Notes: generated by a model not told the origin, from the letters alone. A stretch of DNA of 64,000 nt from Aminivibrio pyruvatiphilus (GCF_004366815.1 NZ_SORI01000006.1:103677-167676), one strand, 5' to 3'. Counted from the stretch's first letter, positions 16,940-26,212 are shown. Numbers and translations: made by a program.

Positions 16940-17419
16940 CTAATGTATAACGTTTGTTAAGTTTGCTATGTTTTCTTCACATAACAATGCAACGTGACTC
17001 GCATTTCTATAAATTCTTGGTGGTCTGTGTTTTTTTGGGTATAGAGCCTTCATTTTTATAAAGTGATCAGCTCTTCTATCCTGTGACGCGAAGATAAGGC
17101 AACCTGAAGCACAAAACAAAGCAACAATATGCGCGTCGTCAAAATCATTGCAGCAGACGATTCCCTTTAATCGTGTTTCTTCTGCATCAACAACATCATC
17201 GCTAATTTCACGCAACTTGCGCACTCGTTTAAGTTCAACAAGATTTTCCAGGTACTTAGTCATATTTCTTATTTCAAACCGATAGCGTGTTCCACCAATA
17301 ACCAAACATGTTCCGTCATGATTATACAACCACTTTAAAAGTGGTTTAAAATCTTCATGATTTGAACTCTTTGGGTTAAACAATAAATGGAACGAGTTGG
17401 TATCCAGCACAAAACACAT
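16940..17419 (-). CDS. PIN-like nuclease partner of the AAA ATPase
   Basis: The 159-residue product begins with 'MCFVLDTNSFHLLF', a PIN first-strand motif (D6). Further acidic positions are E49 ('RYRFEIRNM'), D94/D95 ('NDFDDAHIVALFCASG') and D114 ('FASQDRRADHF'), so the PIN metal-binding set appears complete. ATG 17419 lies one base after the stop of the AAA ATPase gene, showing strict coupling. Base composition is AT-rich like its partner and unlike the rest of the window. The pair most likely forms a defence or toxin system in which the ATPase controls the nuclease. I know no characterised system with exactly this pair. Confidence 0.72.
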   Translation of the reverse strand: MCFVLDTNSFHLLFNPKSSNHEDFKPLLKWLYNHDGTCLVIGGTRYRFEIRNMTKYLENLVELKRVRKLREISDDVVDAEETRLKGIVCCNDFDDAHIVALFCASGCLIFASQDRRADHFIKMKALYPKKHRPPRIYRNASHVALLCEENIANLTNVIH

Positions 17420-17420
17420 C

Positions 17421-18725
17421 TTAGACTCCCAAAATACGTTTCTGCTCGGCCAAAAAGAAATTTCGAAAACCAAGCGGCTGCTCTTCAGGATATTCTCCAT
17501 TCGGCTCAATCACCATCGGAATAACACAGTTTCCATTTTGGTTTCGCTCAAAGAAGAGAACTTGTGTAAAATCCTTAAGATTCTCTCGGTCTCGCATGTT
17601 TAACCTGAATCGGTCAATAAGATAGTCACTATGCGTTTCAACAAGTAGTGTTTGTGATTCTTCAACCGCTGCGTGAAAGAGTACATCGCCTAGCGCAGCT
17701 TGTGCTCTTGGATGCAGGTGAACTTCTGGTTGCTGAATAGCGAGACATGAGTTCTTTCCGTGGACCAGCAATTCAACTACAACTGGAAGAACCTGGGAGA
17801 CACCATAACCAACACTATTTACCCTGAGGTCTTTCGTGCCTAATTTGACTGTTAGTTCAAAGGGTGACGAAGAGTCCTTTCCAAACTGGGTAACGCCAAC
17901 AGATTTAAATAGTCCACTATTTTCACCAAAGTCCTCCAGTGCATTCTTAAAGGGATTACTTTTTTTACTACCTTTCGGAAGCTCTTTCCTAATCACATAT
18001 GGTGTGTGCTCCCCCTCTGGGCTAAATCTTTGAGTGTATCCGTCATAAGTTCTTTTTGGAGTTGTTCGTATCGGTGCCATACTCCCAAACGCTTCACCAA
18101 GCTTCGGAGGTGGAAGCATCCTTAGCATGCCCAATTCCTCTTTACGATCAAAAAAATCTCTCAAAATAAACGGGAAACTAACTATTGGGGATCGGCGTAA
18201 AAATTGAGCTTCATTGCCACTAAGAACCTTATATCCAGGAGTCAAACCAGTGCCCGCATCATGTAAAAAGGCAAAACATTCATCCTTTTTTTTTGCCTTA
18301 ACACACTCAGGAATTTCCGTTGAAAAATAAACGTAAATTTGTTTTTTTGACAGTCGCATCGTTGCAACGTATTTATTCGACATCTGACTAAAGCACGACA
18401 TTTCAGGTAATCCGTTTTTTGCCTCACGGTAATGCATCAAGTAATAGTGAGAAGTTCTATCTTTGCTAGCCTCTTTACAGACACCAATTTGAAATTCCTT
18501 TTGATCTTTAGCAAGAACACTTACGATATCTTTATATCCCCCAAATTCATAGTTTCCGACATTGAAATCCATAGAAAACCAAAAATCCTGTGTAGAGAGT
18601 AATTCAACAAGTGCCAGTAAGGATGATTTACCTGTGCTATTTTCTCCAACAAGGAAATTTACAGGAAGAATCGGGATCAGCGTTTTATTAAAACCACGAA
18701 AATTATTCAAATAGACACTGTTCAT
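17421..18725 (-). CDS. AAA ATPase of the RecF/OLD-like (AAA15, DUF3696) group
   Basis: The 434-residue protein has Walker A 'VGENSTGKSSLLALVELL' at about residues 26-43. The central region is divergent. The ABC-type signature region is 'GYGVSQVLPVVVELL' at 306-320, Walker B 'LAIQQPEVHLHPRAQA' at about 328-343, and 'LLVETHSDYLIDRFRL' follows. The C-terminus ('VIEPNGEYPEEQPLGFRNFF') matches the DUF3696 tail of these ATPases. In Walker B a glutamine replaces the acidic residue, as in some of the family. Relatives act in defence systems such as PARIS, Septu and OLD-type modules. It is translated just before the PIN gene, and both are AT-rich against GC-rich surroundings, which suggests horizontal transfer. 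Confidence 0.82.
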   Translation of the reverse strand: MNSVYLNNFRGFNKTLIPILPVNFLVGENSTGKSSLLALVELLSTQDFWFSMDFNVGNYEFGGYKDIVSVLAKDQKEFQIGVCKEASKDRTSHYYLMHYREAKNGLPEMSCFSQMSNKYVATMRLSKKQIYVYFSTEIPECVKAKKKDECFAFLHDAGTGLTPGYKVLSGNEAQFLRRSPIVSFPFILRDFFDRKEELGMLRMLPPPKLGEAFGSMAPIRTTPKRTYDGYTQRFSPEGEHTPYVIRKELPKGSKKSNPFKNALEDFGENSGLFKSVGVTQFGKDSSSPFELTVKLGTKDLRVNSVGYGVSQVLPVVVELLVHGKNSCLAIQQPEVHLHPRAQAALGDVLFHAAVEESQTLLVETHSDYLIDRFRLNMRDRENLKDFTQVLFFERNQNGNCVIPMVIEPNGEYPEEQPLGFRNFFLAEQKRILGV

Positions 18726-19007
18726 TTGCTCTCCCTTAAATAAAAAGTTAATTGAGAAATATTTTTAACTCGTCTAAGATTCCTAATTACCAAGTTTCTT
18801 AATCTATCGAGCCGAGCAAATTAATTAACCCAGACTTAGACATTACCTAGCGTCCGATGAAAGCAATGTCATCGCAGATAATATCTGGATGAGAGGCAAT
18901 CCAGGGTTCCAGATCATAGGGTTCTGTTCTTCCTTCGTTTTGAGATTGGTTCTCAATGTTGAGAGCCTCCCTTCCACGATTTGCCATGTCTTGATTTCTG
19001 TTCCCAT
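18726..19007 (-). pseudogene. Decayed nuclease-like gene (DUF91/NucS-like N-terminus)
   Basis: A good ribosome site (GAGGAGG) precedes ATG 19007, which opens 'MGTEIKTWQIVEGRLSTL'. The reading then continues in another frame as 'EGRTEPYDLEPWIASHPDII' and 'CDDIAFIGR', then TAG at 18849-18847 in place of an expected CAG, then 'VMSKSGLINLLGSID', then another frame with 'RLRNLVIRNLRR'. Pieced together this resembles the start of nuclease-like proteins of the pattern 'DLE.WI...P.I...I.IIGRQV..KSG.IDLLGID...VI.ELKR'. Two frameshifts and one stop mean it is dead. It lies directly upstream of the AAA/PIN genes and shares their low GC. Family assignment is from memory of the pattern. Confidence 0.5.
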
Positions 19008-19072
19008 TCTTAATGCCTCCTCTTCATTTAATACCAGCAGGGCAAAAGATTCGATATCTTGACATTCAACAC

Positions 19073-19537
19073 TTAAAGATTGTCAATATCTTTGATCATC
19101 CATCGAATCATATCAATTTCTGTAAGCATTGTATTCTTATTCCCAAGACTTTTGCGAATTTCTAGGAGAAGATTCCCCAATAAGCTCATCATTTCTTTTG
19201 GGTCTTTGCAATCTGTTTTTTCAGCTTCGTATGTATATTTCCACAAATTATTATAAGCTTGAACCACATCATCAGATCCGAAAAGGTTAAGGTCGAAAGC
19301 GGTTTTTCTATACTCATATGAGCTGATTTGCTTCAGTGCATTTGAAGATCCTTGACCCTTTAAATCGGATAATAGGCGAATAAAAGGGTCTAATATCTGC
19401 CCGTAAATCTTCCTTCGCTCTTCCCTCAATTTTTCCTCAATAGCGCGGAGTTCTTCTATCCGAGATTTTAAGAACCAAGAGATGATTCCCCCAATCACGA
19501 TTAGCAAAGAAGGTCCAAGAGCTTGCAACCAATCCAT
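19073..19537 (-). CDS. Membrane-anchored protein of unknown function
   Basis: The 154-residue product has one N-terminal membrane helix ('LGPSLLIVIGGIISWFLKSR'), then a charged likely coiled coil ('IEELRAIEEKLREERRKIYG') and a helical cytoplasmic domain ('ILDPFIRLLSDLKGQG', 'MLTEIDMIRWMIKDIDNL'). I do not recognise the family. ATG 19537 follows a GGAG site. The gene is AT-rich, like the AAA/PIN pair, and lies upstream in the same direction, so it may belong to the same acquired cassette, perhaps as a membrane effector. It is separated from the ATPase gene by the decayed nuclease. Confidence 0.6.
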   Translation of the reverse strand: MDWLQALGPSLLIVIGGIISWFLKSRIEELRAIEEKLREERRKIYGQILDPFIRLLSDLKGQGSSNALKQISSYEYRKTAFDLNLFGSDDVVQAYNNLWKYTYEAEKTDCKDPKEMMSLLGNLLLEIRKSLGNKNTMLTEIDMIRWMIKDIDNL

Positions 19538-19802
19538 TTTTTCACTCCTTCAAATAAAACAAGTAAGAGGTACCTCAGAAAATTATTAAGAAAACTCGCT
19601 TTAAGGCATCATCACGATCTCTGGCTGGCTTTTCAACGCTTCCTAAATTAGTGTATTTAAGCCAAAGACCATTATTAAAAAACTAAAAAGACGTTACTAT
19701 CTTATTTTTTACTACATTGCATCTCTTTATGCAAGTTTTTTTACGAATAGGGCAACGATTTTTTTGTTCAATCCTTGCCCCTGTCCGGCAGCGAGCTTTC
19801 TT

Positions 19803-20462
19803 CTAAAGCTCGTCGCTTTCGGCGAAGGAGTAATAGCCTTTTGTGTTGAAGATGATGTGGTCAAGGAAGCTGAGACCCAGGATTTTTGCGGCTTCTTTGA
19901 GCTGGTGTGTGATGTGGCGGTCTTCAGGGCTGGGTTTGATTTCTCCGTGGGGGTGGTTGTGGGCGACGATTATGGCGGAGGCTCTTTCTGCTATGACGTC
20001 GGCGAAAACTTCCCGAGGATGGACGTGGCTTTTGTTGACCAGGCCGATGCTGACGACCCGGACGTTCATTACCTCGTTCGCGCCGTTGATGGAGACGCTG
20101 AGGAAGTGTTCCTGTTTTCTGTCGGCGTAGTGTTGGATGAGGGGAAGCACGTCCGCAGGAAACTTGATCTTCAGGCCTTCGGGCTTGATTCTTCGACGAA
20201 CGAATTCGAAGGCCGCTGCGATTGAGGCGGCTTTTGCGCTGCCGATGCCGTCGACGGCGGTGATGTCGTGGGGAGAGAAGAGCAAACCCTTTTCGTCGAT
20301 GATCTTGATGATCTTCTTCGACAGGGCCAGCACGTCGTCTTTTTGGGTGCCCCTGCCGAGGATGACGGCGAGCAGTTCCTGATCGGAAAGGCAGTGCGCT
20401 CCCTGCTCGAGGAGTTTTTCTCTGGGGCGTTCGGACTGGGGAATATCCTTTATTTTTTTCAT
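19803..20462 (-). CDS. radC: RadC family JAB/MPN-domain protein
   Basis: The 219-residue protein has the RadC layout: 'PREKLLEQGAHCLSDQELLAV' at the N-terminus, helix-hairpin-helix 'ITAVDGIGSAKAASIAAAFE', and a C-terminal JAB metalloprotease-like motif 'IIVAHNHPHGEIKPSPEDRH' (HxH...S..D). Despite the name, a direct DNA-repair role is doubtful; RadC homologues are common in mobile and defence loci. Its ATG overlaps the hsdS stop by four bases, so it is the last gene of the hsdR-hsdM-hsdS-radC operon. Confidence 0.93.
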   Translation of the reverse strand: MKKIKDIPQSERPREKLLEQGAHCLSDQELLAVILGRGTQKDDVLALSKKIIKIIDEKGLLFSPHDITAVDGIGSAKAASIAAAFEFVRRRIKPEGLKIKFPADVLPLIQHYADRKQEHFLSVSINGANEVMNVRVVSIGLVNKSHVHPREVFADVIAERASAIIVAHNHPHGEIKPSPEDRHITHQLKEAAKILGLSFLDHIIFNTKGYYSFAESDEL

Positions 20463-22006
20463 GGCTCGCCTGCCTGCTTTTCTTCGGCCCCGGCGCGCTG
20501 GGTTTTCGTACCGTTTCTTCGTGTTCCCCGCGCGCTTCGGGAGACGGTTTTCAGTTCGTTTTCCATTTTTGCTTTTTCTTCCTGTATGCGCTGAAGCAGT
20601 TTTTCCGCCGGTTCGTCGTCGGGATCCTCGGGAACCAGTTCGCCGCGGAAGGCTTTGGCGAGGACGGATTGAACAAGGGCGTCCACCTGAACCCGGGCTT
20701 TCTGGTAGTGTTCCTCCACTTTGTCGGCAAGGGCGAAGAGCTTGTCCACCTGCCGGACGATTTCTTTTTGCTCGTCGAGGGGCGGGAGGGGAACAGCAAA
20801 CGTCTGAACCACAGGCATTTCAAGACGCAAGGTGCCGTGTGTTGCCTCTTTAACATAAGACAACACTTGCGTTTTCATGTACTTGAAAACACATAAAAAA
20901 TACTCGCAATTTACGTTTTCATTCGGTGTAAGCCCTTTCATATCTTGATTGATCGTTACATCATTCATCGTTAATGCCACAGGGAAAGAATGAGCCAGTA
21001 TCATGCCGCGCACCACAAAAAGAATGCTTCCCGCTGGAATCATTTTTACTGAGGACTCATGAAGTGCGGTTTCAGAAATAAAATCTTTCCCGTTTTTAAT
21101 TTTACAAACCTTCATATCTTTGGGGCTTATCCATGGTATTGCACCACTCCAAAAATCCGCTCGAGATTTAGATGGAGTGCCACCGCCTCTGACTTCTCCC
21201 AGATTTTCTAGCGGAACGTACAACCAAGTATCAGGCAAGGGATATGTCTGAGTTTCTTCAAATACGTTTAGATAGGAGTCTGCAACTTTTTTAGAGACAA
21301 TGGACAGTGCAAAATCCGCTCTCTCCATATCCGGGTGGTCTTCGCGCCATTTTTCGGTGAGTTTGCCGGTGACTGCGGCGGTGAGGACGGACTGGCGGAA
21401 ACGTTTGAGTATGGCCGGTATCTTCTCAAGGCGCTCTTTCGCGGAGTCAATGCGGGGCATGATGGCGTCCACCTTGGCGACGATGCGTTTTTGCTCGTTG
21501 AGGGGCGGCAGGGGAAAAAGAATACCCTTGGCACGCCCCTGTGTCAAATGAACTCCAGCCACCGCTTTTTGAATTCCTTTATACCCTGCCTCCGAAGAAA
21601 GAAAGTAATAAATCATCTTTGAAACTATTTCAAATCCCAGAAAATGATTTGGTATACGCACATTCAACAGTTCTCCTGTAAAAAAAACTCTCTCAAATTT
21701 TTCTGGGAGCTCTGTTACTATTGCCGTTTTCTTCCCGATGTTTTCTCCAGAATGAGCAGCCGATGTCGTTAGAACATCCCACATCTTCAATTCTGTCATT
21801 GACGTGACAACAGCTTCGTCAACGCGCACAAATCCGGTCTTATCATTAAAAAAATCAACAACACCATTATTGACATCCCTAAATTTGATCACTTTTAGCG
21901 AACCATTTGAAAGGTAGTCCTTTTTAGATGGCGTCTTACCAAGAGAAACAAACGCTATTTCCCCTATAGAAACCTCCATCCACCCCTTCGGAAGCATCCC
22001 GCTCAT
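20459..22006 (-). CDS. hsdS: Type I restriction-modification specificity subunit S
   Basis: The 515-residue protein has two variable target-recognition domains, each followed by a conserved helical spacer: 'LPPLNEQKRIVAKVDAIM' near residue 180 and 'LPPLDEQKEIVRQVDKLF' near 410. The two domains read the two halves of the bipartite DNA target; HsdS assembles with two HsdM for methylation and with HsdR for cleavage. Start and stop overlap hsdM and radC by four bases each. The recognition domains are visibly more AT-rich than the spacers, as expected if they were exchanged by recombination. The target sequence cannot be predicted by eye. Confidence 0.93.
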   Translation of the reverse strand: MSGMLPKGWMEVSIGEIAFVSLGKTPSKKDYLSNGSLKVIKFRDVNNGVVDFFNDKTGFVRVDEAVVTSMTELKMWDVLTTSAAHSGENIGKKTAIVTELPEKFERVFFTGELLNVRIPNHFLGFEIVSKMIYYFLSSEAGYKGIQKAVAGVHLTQGRAKGILFPLPPLNEQKRIVAKVDAIMPRIDSAKERLEKIPAILKRFRQSVLTAAVTGKLTEKWREDHPDMERADFALSIVSKKVADSYLNVFEETQTYPLPDTWLYVPLENLGEVRGGGTPSKSRADFWSGAIPWISPKDMKVCKIKNGKDFISETALHESSVKMIPAGSILFVVRGMILAHSFPVALTMNDVTINQDMKGLTPNENVNCEYFLCVFKYMKTQVLSYVKEATHGTLRLEMPVVQTFAVPLPPLDEQKEIVRQVDKLFALADKVEEHYQKARVQVDALVQSVLAKAFRGELVPEDPDDEPAEKLLQRIQEEKAKMENELKTVSRSARGTRRNGTKTQRAGAEEKQAGEP

Positions 22007-23448
22007 TCCCCGTTCTCCGCTTCTATCTCGTCCAGGATCGCTTGCAGTTCATCGACGCAGGCGCCCAGTTCGGTGATGGCGTCGGCGACCAGGAGCTGGG
22101 GTTCGGGGAGGGAGTCGGGGTCTTCGAGGTTTTCGTCTTTCAGCCAGGAGATGTCGAGGTTGAAGTTTCTCTCCTTTATCTGGGAATACGAGAACTTCCG
22201 AAAGCGCCCTTCTTCGCCGCCGTCTGTCCGCTCGCTCTGTCCGTCGGGGTCGTCGCCGTAGCATCTCTCAAAATCCTCGAACATGGAGGGAACGAGGGGC
22301 CGGTCTTTTTTGGTGACGCCGGGGATGTTGGTCCGGCAGTCGTAGATCCAGGTGTGTTCGGTTTTCATGCCCTTCCGGAAGAAGATCACGTTGGCCTTCA
22401 CTCCCTGGCTGTAGGGGGTGAAGGTGCCGTTGGGGAGGCGCAGGAGGGTGTGGACGTCGCAGTCTTCCATAAGGTACTTGATGACGTCGCCCGCGGCGTC
22501 GGCGAAGAGGACGTTGTCGGGCAGCACCATGGCGGCCCGTCCGCCCCTTTTGAGTATGGTGACCACGTGCTGGATGAAGTTGAGCTGCTTGTTGCTGGTG
22601 CTGACGGTGAAGTCGTCCCGCACCGGGGCCTGGTTGGCCCCTTTGGTTCCGAAGGGGGGATTGGTGAGGATGCAGTCGTACCGTTCGCCCCGGTCGGGTT
22701 CGTAGATGCTGTCGCCCAGGTAGATGCACGGCTCCAGCCCGTGGAGGAAGAGATTCATCAGGGCCAGTCTCCGGGGCCGGGGGACGAGTTCCTGGCCGTA
22801 GTAGGTGTCCTTTTTGATGCGCTGGACGTCTTTTCTGTCCAGGGCTCCCCTGGTGACGTTCATGAGCCATTCGTAGGCAACCATCAGGAAGCCGGCCGTT
22901 CCGCAGGCGGGGTCGCAGATGGTGAACTCTTTGGATGCCCTGGGGTCGGGGCGCATGACGCTAACGATGGTCTGTATGAGCACCCGGGGGGTGAAATACT
23001 GCCCCGCACCCTTCTTTCCCTCGGCGGCGGATTTTTCAAGCAGTCCTTCGAAGGCGGCGCCCTTGACGTCCACCTCCATGGAGGACCAGTCCTCTTCGTC
23101 GATCATGTTGATGATCTTTTTCAGGTTGACCGGATTGGTGAATCTGGGGACGGCCTGGGTGAAGATGTCGCCAAGGAGGCCGGGCTGGCGGCCGAGGGCC
23201 CGCAGGATTCGGGCAAAGGCGTCTAGCAGCCCGGTTCCGGATTTTTTGACGAAGGTCGTCCATGAGCAGTCGAGGGTGACCGTGTTCCTGTCCTCTTCGT
23301 ACTGGATGCCGGAGAGGTCGATGTCCTTTTCATGGGCCATTTTGAGGAACATCAGGTAGGTAAGCTGCTCGATATAGTCGCCATAGTCGATTCCGTCATG
23401 GCGAAGAGTGTGGCAGAAGCCCCAGAGTTTATTTACGACGTCGGACAT
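22003..23448 (-). CDS. hsdM: Type I restriction-modification DNA methyltransferase subunit M
   Basis: The 481-residue protein has the SAM-binding motif 'CDPACGTAGFLMVAYEWL' and the N6-adenine methyltransferase motif 'LTNPPFGTKG'. An N-terminal HsdM helical domain is visible ('LWGFCHTLRHDGIDYGDYIE'). It methylates adenines in the target chosen by HsdS, protecting host DNA. It overlaps hsdS by four bases and lies 25 bases after hsdR. Both catalytic motifs are intact, so the modification side should be active. Confidence 0.95.
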   Translation of the reverse strand: MSDVVNKLWGFCHTLRHDGIDYGDYIEQLTYLMFLKMAHEKDIDLSGIQYEEDRNTVTLDCSWTTFVKKSGTGLLDAFARILRALGRQPGLLGDIFTQAVPRFTNPVNLKKIINMIDEEDWSSMEVDVKGAAFEGLLEKSAAEGKKGAGQYFTPRVLIQTIVSVMRPDPRASKEFTICDPACGTAGFLMVAYEWLMNVTRGALDRKDVQRIKKDTYYGQELVPRPRRLALMNLFLHGLEPCIYLGDSIYEPDRGERYDCILTNPPFGTKGANQAPVRDDFTVSTSNKQLNFIQHVVTILKRGGRAAMVLPDNVLFADAAGDVIKYLMEDCDVHTLLRLPNGTFTPYSQGVKANVIFFRKGMKTEHTWIYDCRTNIPGVTKKDRPLVPSMFEDFERCYGDDPDGQSERTDGGEEGRFRKFSYSQIKERNFNLDISWLKDENLEDPDSLPEPQLLVADAITELGACVDELQAILDEIEAENGE

Positions 23449-23473
23449 GGCTCATTCCCTTTTCTATAGTGTA

Positions 23474-26143
23474 TTAGGCGGCAAGCGATTCGTTGATTTC
23501 CTTCAGTATCGCGTCGAAGGCCTCCCCGAAGATCCGCTTCGCCCTGGTGAGGCCGCCGTGCCTTTCGAAGACCGGCATGGTTTCGAAGTCCTCCGGCGAT
23601 ATGGCGAGGTTTTCGATGAGGTGCTCCCGGATGTAGGCGAGCCAGTTTTTCTGCTCTTCGGTAAAGGTGTGTTTTTCGGCCAATAGCGCCACCGTTTTTT
23701 CCACCCGTTCCCGGGCGGTGAGGATGGGCACGTGGTAGTCCGAAGCGTGCTTGACCATGGAGATGATGTCCGCAAGAGGCTTTTTGTAGACAAGCTCGTG
23801 CCCCCGCTGCAGGTCTTTCTCGGAGAAATGGCTTTTTCTGAGCTTGTCGCGCAGGTCGTCCAGCACATCGGCATTCCAGCCCGAAGGGCGGGAGAGCAAT
23901 ACTTCGATGGCTTCGATCTGCTCGGGGTTCTTTCGAACGAACTCTTCGAAGAGCCGAAGGTAGTCCTGGGGTTTCTGGTAGTCGTCTCCGACCCGGAACA
24001 TCACTTCGTCGTCCACCGTATCCACGATGTCGTACCCCTTGAAGAAGACCTTTTTCGGTCGGGGGTAGTTTTCGAGCAGGTCCTGGAACTCCTTATTCCG
24101 AAGAAGCTCCATGGTCCCGGGAAAGTCGTTCTGGAGATTCTCTTTCAGCCCGTCGGCGTAGGCTTTCATATCGCCGTCGGGTATGTAGCGGGCGAAGGCT
24201 TCCCGGGCTTCGGCGCCCATGGTGTTCTGGACGCGCCGCAGCCGTTTGATCAGACGGTTGACATTATACTCCCGGTCGCGGTTGTCGTAGATTCGTTCGA
24301 TGATTTCGGCAAGGGAGACCGTCTCTTTCTGGAGGGTGACGTCGAAATCGGTGGCATTCCGGAAGTATTCGATGAGGCTTCCGTCGAAGCAGTCGAAGAT
24401 GGTGAACTTCTCTTTGTTGATTTCCCTGCACAGCCGGGTTCCGCGCCCAAGCATCTGCACCCAGAGGATACGGGACTTCACCATCCGCATGAAAACGATC
24501 ATTTCTATGGCGGGGATATCCACGCCGGTGGTCAGCATGTCCACAGTGACGACTATTTTGGGCTCGGGGCGGTTGCGGAACTGGCGTATTTTCTGCAGGG
24601 GGCGGTCGACGGTGGGGCTTCCGGTGATTTTCATCACGAAGTCGTCGCCCTTGCCGAACACTTCCTTGCAGGTGCGCACCACTTCGTCGGCGTGGGAGAC
24701 ATGGGGAAGGTCGTTGACGGCGAAGATCAGCATTTTGGGGAACCGTTTATGCTCTGCCTCGTGCCGGTCGGTGTATTTTTTGATGGCGGTGAGAATTTTC
24801 CTGGTGCTGTCGGGAGCGGTGATCTTCTGCTCTATTTCCGCGGCGCTGAACTCCCGTTCGTCCTCCAGCGAGTCGAGCTGCTCGGAGCCCGTTTCCACGT
24901 CGACCTCGCCGACCATCTCCCCTTCCTTGAGAAATGCGCCGTTGATGTGGATGTCGGACGTGATCTTTACGGCGTCGTAGTCCACAAGGTAGCCGTCGAG
25001 GACGGCCTGTTCGGTGCTGTAGGAATAGACCTTGTTCTTGAACAGGCCGAGGGTATGGGCCGCCGGTGTGGCGGTGAGGCCGATTTTCACGGCGTCGAAG
25101 TAGTCCAGGACATATTTCCAGCAGCCGGTTTCTTTGGCCGAGTATCCCCGGTGGCACTCGTCGGCGATGATCACGTCGAAGGCGTTGATGGGGATGTCGA
25201 GCCTGTCGGCTTCGGTGTCGTACTCGAAGCCTCCGTCGGCGTCTTTGCCCAGCAGGTTGACGGCCATTCGCTGGATGGTGGAGACGTAGATGAAGGTGTG
25301 GGCTTCCCGGGGGTTGGTAAGGTACTCTTCGGGCAGCACCTTGGGGTCGAAGCTGCTGCCGTCTTCCAGCTCTTCGCGCCGGAATCTCTGGCTGTAGACC
25401 TCGTAATCCCTGTCCAGTTTCAGCCCCTCCGGCGTTTGAAAGGCGGAGAGGGCGGAAACGGTCTGGGCGGCGAGGGCGCGCCGGTCCACCAGGAAGAGAA
25501 TCCGCCGGGCGTAGCCGGATTTCAGAAGGCGGTAGATGGAGGAAACGAGGGTGAAGGTTTTGCCGGTTCCTGTGGCCATGGCGATCAGCATGCTCTTTTT
25601 GCCGGCGCACAGGGCCTTTTCGATGGCTTCGACGGCGGCTGCCTGGTACGGTCGCAGGCGGGATATTTCGGCGACGGGCCTTTGAGCGAACCATCGTTCG
25701 GCGGTTTCCGTGTCTTTGCGGTATTTTTCGAGCAGGGCCCTGGGGGAGTGGAAATCGGCCAGCAGCCGGGATGCGTTTTCTTTTCTGCGCACGTCGAGAT
25801 GGTAGATGGATTCTCCGTTGGTGGAATAGAGGAAGGGAACCCTGTACCCCCTCCATTCGCCTACCGTGTCCGGTACGCCGCGGGCGTATCGCTTGGCCTG
25901 TTCCAGCACGTTTTCGGCGCCGAGGGAGACTTTTTTGGCTTCTATGATGCCGAGCAGCTTTCCGTCCACAAACAGGGCGTAGTCGGCGGGGCCGGTCTCG
26001 GTGGGGTATTCTTCCACGGCGTGACGGGTCAGCGATGAACAGTCGCGGACTTCGTCGCTGCGGATGAGAGTCCAGCCGAGGACGGATGATCGAAGCCGCG
26101 CATCGATGCGTTCTTTTCGCGTCCTGGCCTCGGATTCAGTCAT
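23474..26143 (-). CDS. hsdR: Type I restriction-modification endonuclease/translocase subunit R
   Basis: The 889-residue protein carries an N-terminal PD-(D/E)xK nuclease ('GPADYALFVDGKLLGIIEAKK', with the D and ExK residues at about 54 and 68-70). A superfamily 2 helicase motor follows: Walker A 'LIAMATGTGKTFTLVSS' near 190, box 'IIADECHRGYS' near 335, and 'VTVDMLTTGVDIPAIEMIVF' and 'QMLGRGTRLC' later. HsdR translocates DNA and cuts it at a distance from unmethylated sites. I use ATG 26143, six bases into the longest frame, because AAGGGG is correctly spaced from it. All key motifs are intact. Confidence 0.94.
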   Translation of the reverse strand: MTESEARTRKERIDARLRSSVLGWTLIRSDEVRDCSSLTRHAVEEYPTETGPADYALFVDGKLLGIIEAKKVSLGAENVLEQAKRYARGVPDTVGEWRGYRVPFLYSTNGESIYHLDVRRKENASRLLADFHSPRALLEKYRKDTETAERWFAQRPVAEISRLRPYQAAAVEAIEKALCAGKKSMLIAMATGTGKTFTLVSSIYRLLKSGYARRILFLVDRRALAAQTVSALSAFQTPEGLKLDRDYEVYSQRFRREELEDGSSFDPKVLPEEYLTNPREAHTFIYVSTIQRMAVNLLGKDADGGFEYDTEADRLDIPINAFDVIIADECHRGYSAKETGCWKYVLDYFDAVKIGLTATPAAHTLGLFKNKVYSYSTEQAVLDGYLVDYDAVKITSDIHINGAFLKEGEMVGEVDVETGSEQLDSLEDEREFSAAEIEQKITAPDSTRKILTAIKKYTDRHEAEHKRFPKMLIFAVNDLPHVSHADEVVRTCKEVFGKGDDFVMKITGSPTVDRPLQKIRQFRNRPEPKIVVTVDMLTTGVDIPAIEMIVFMRMVKSRILWVQMLGRGTRLCREINKEKFTIFDCFDGSLIEYFRNATDFDVTLQKETVSLAEIIERIYDNRDREYNVNRLIKRLRRVQNTMGAEAREAFARYIPDGDMKAYADGLKENLQNDFPGTMELLRNKEFQDLLENYPRPKKVFFKGYDIVDTVDDEVMFRVGDDYQKPQDYLRLFEEFVRKNPEQIEAIEVLLSRPSGWNADVLDDLRDKLRKSHFSEKDLQRGHELVYKKPLADIISMVKHASDYHVPILTARERVEKTVALLAEKHTFTEEQKNWLAYIREHLIENLAISPEDFETMPVFERHGGLTRAKRIFGEAFDAILKEINESLAA

Positions 26144-26212
26144 TGCCACACCCCTTCGTCTTTGTGTGCTGCGGAGAACGCTTTTCGGGCAGTCAAGAAT
26201 GATCTGATTGAA

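Noticed and set aside
23732..26038. 768-codon open frame on the plus strand
   Set aside because: It is antisense to hsdR, low in complexity (rich in G, V, F and D) and has no family pattern. It is a shadow of the GC-rich hsdR codons.
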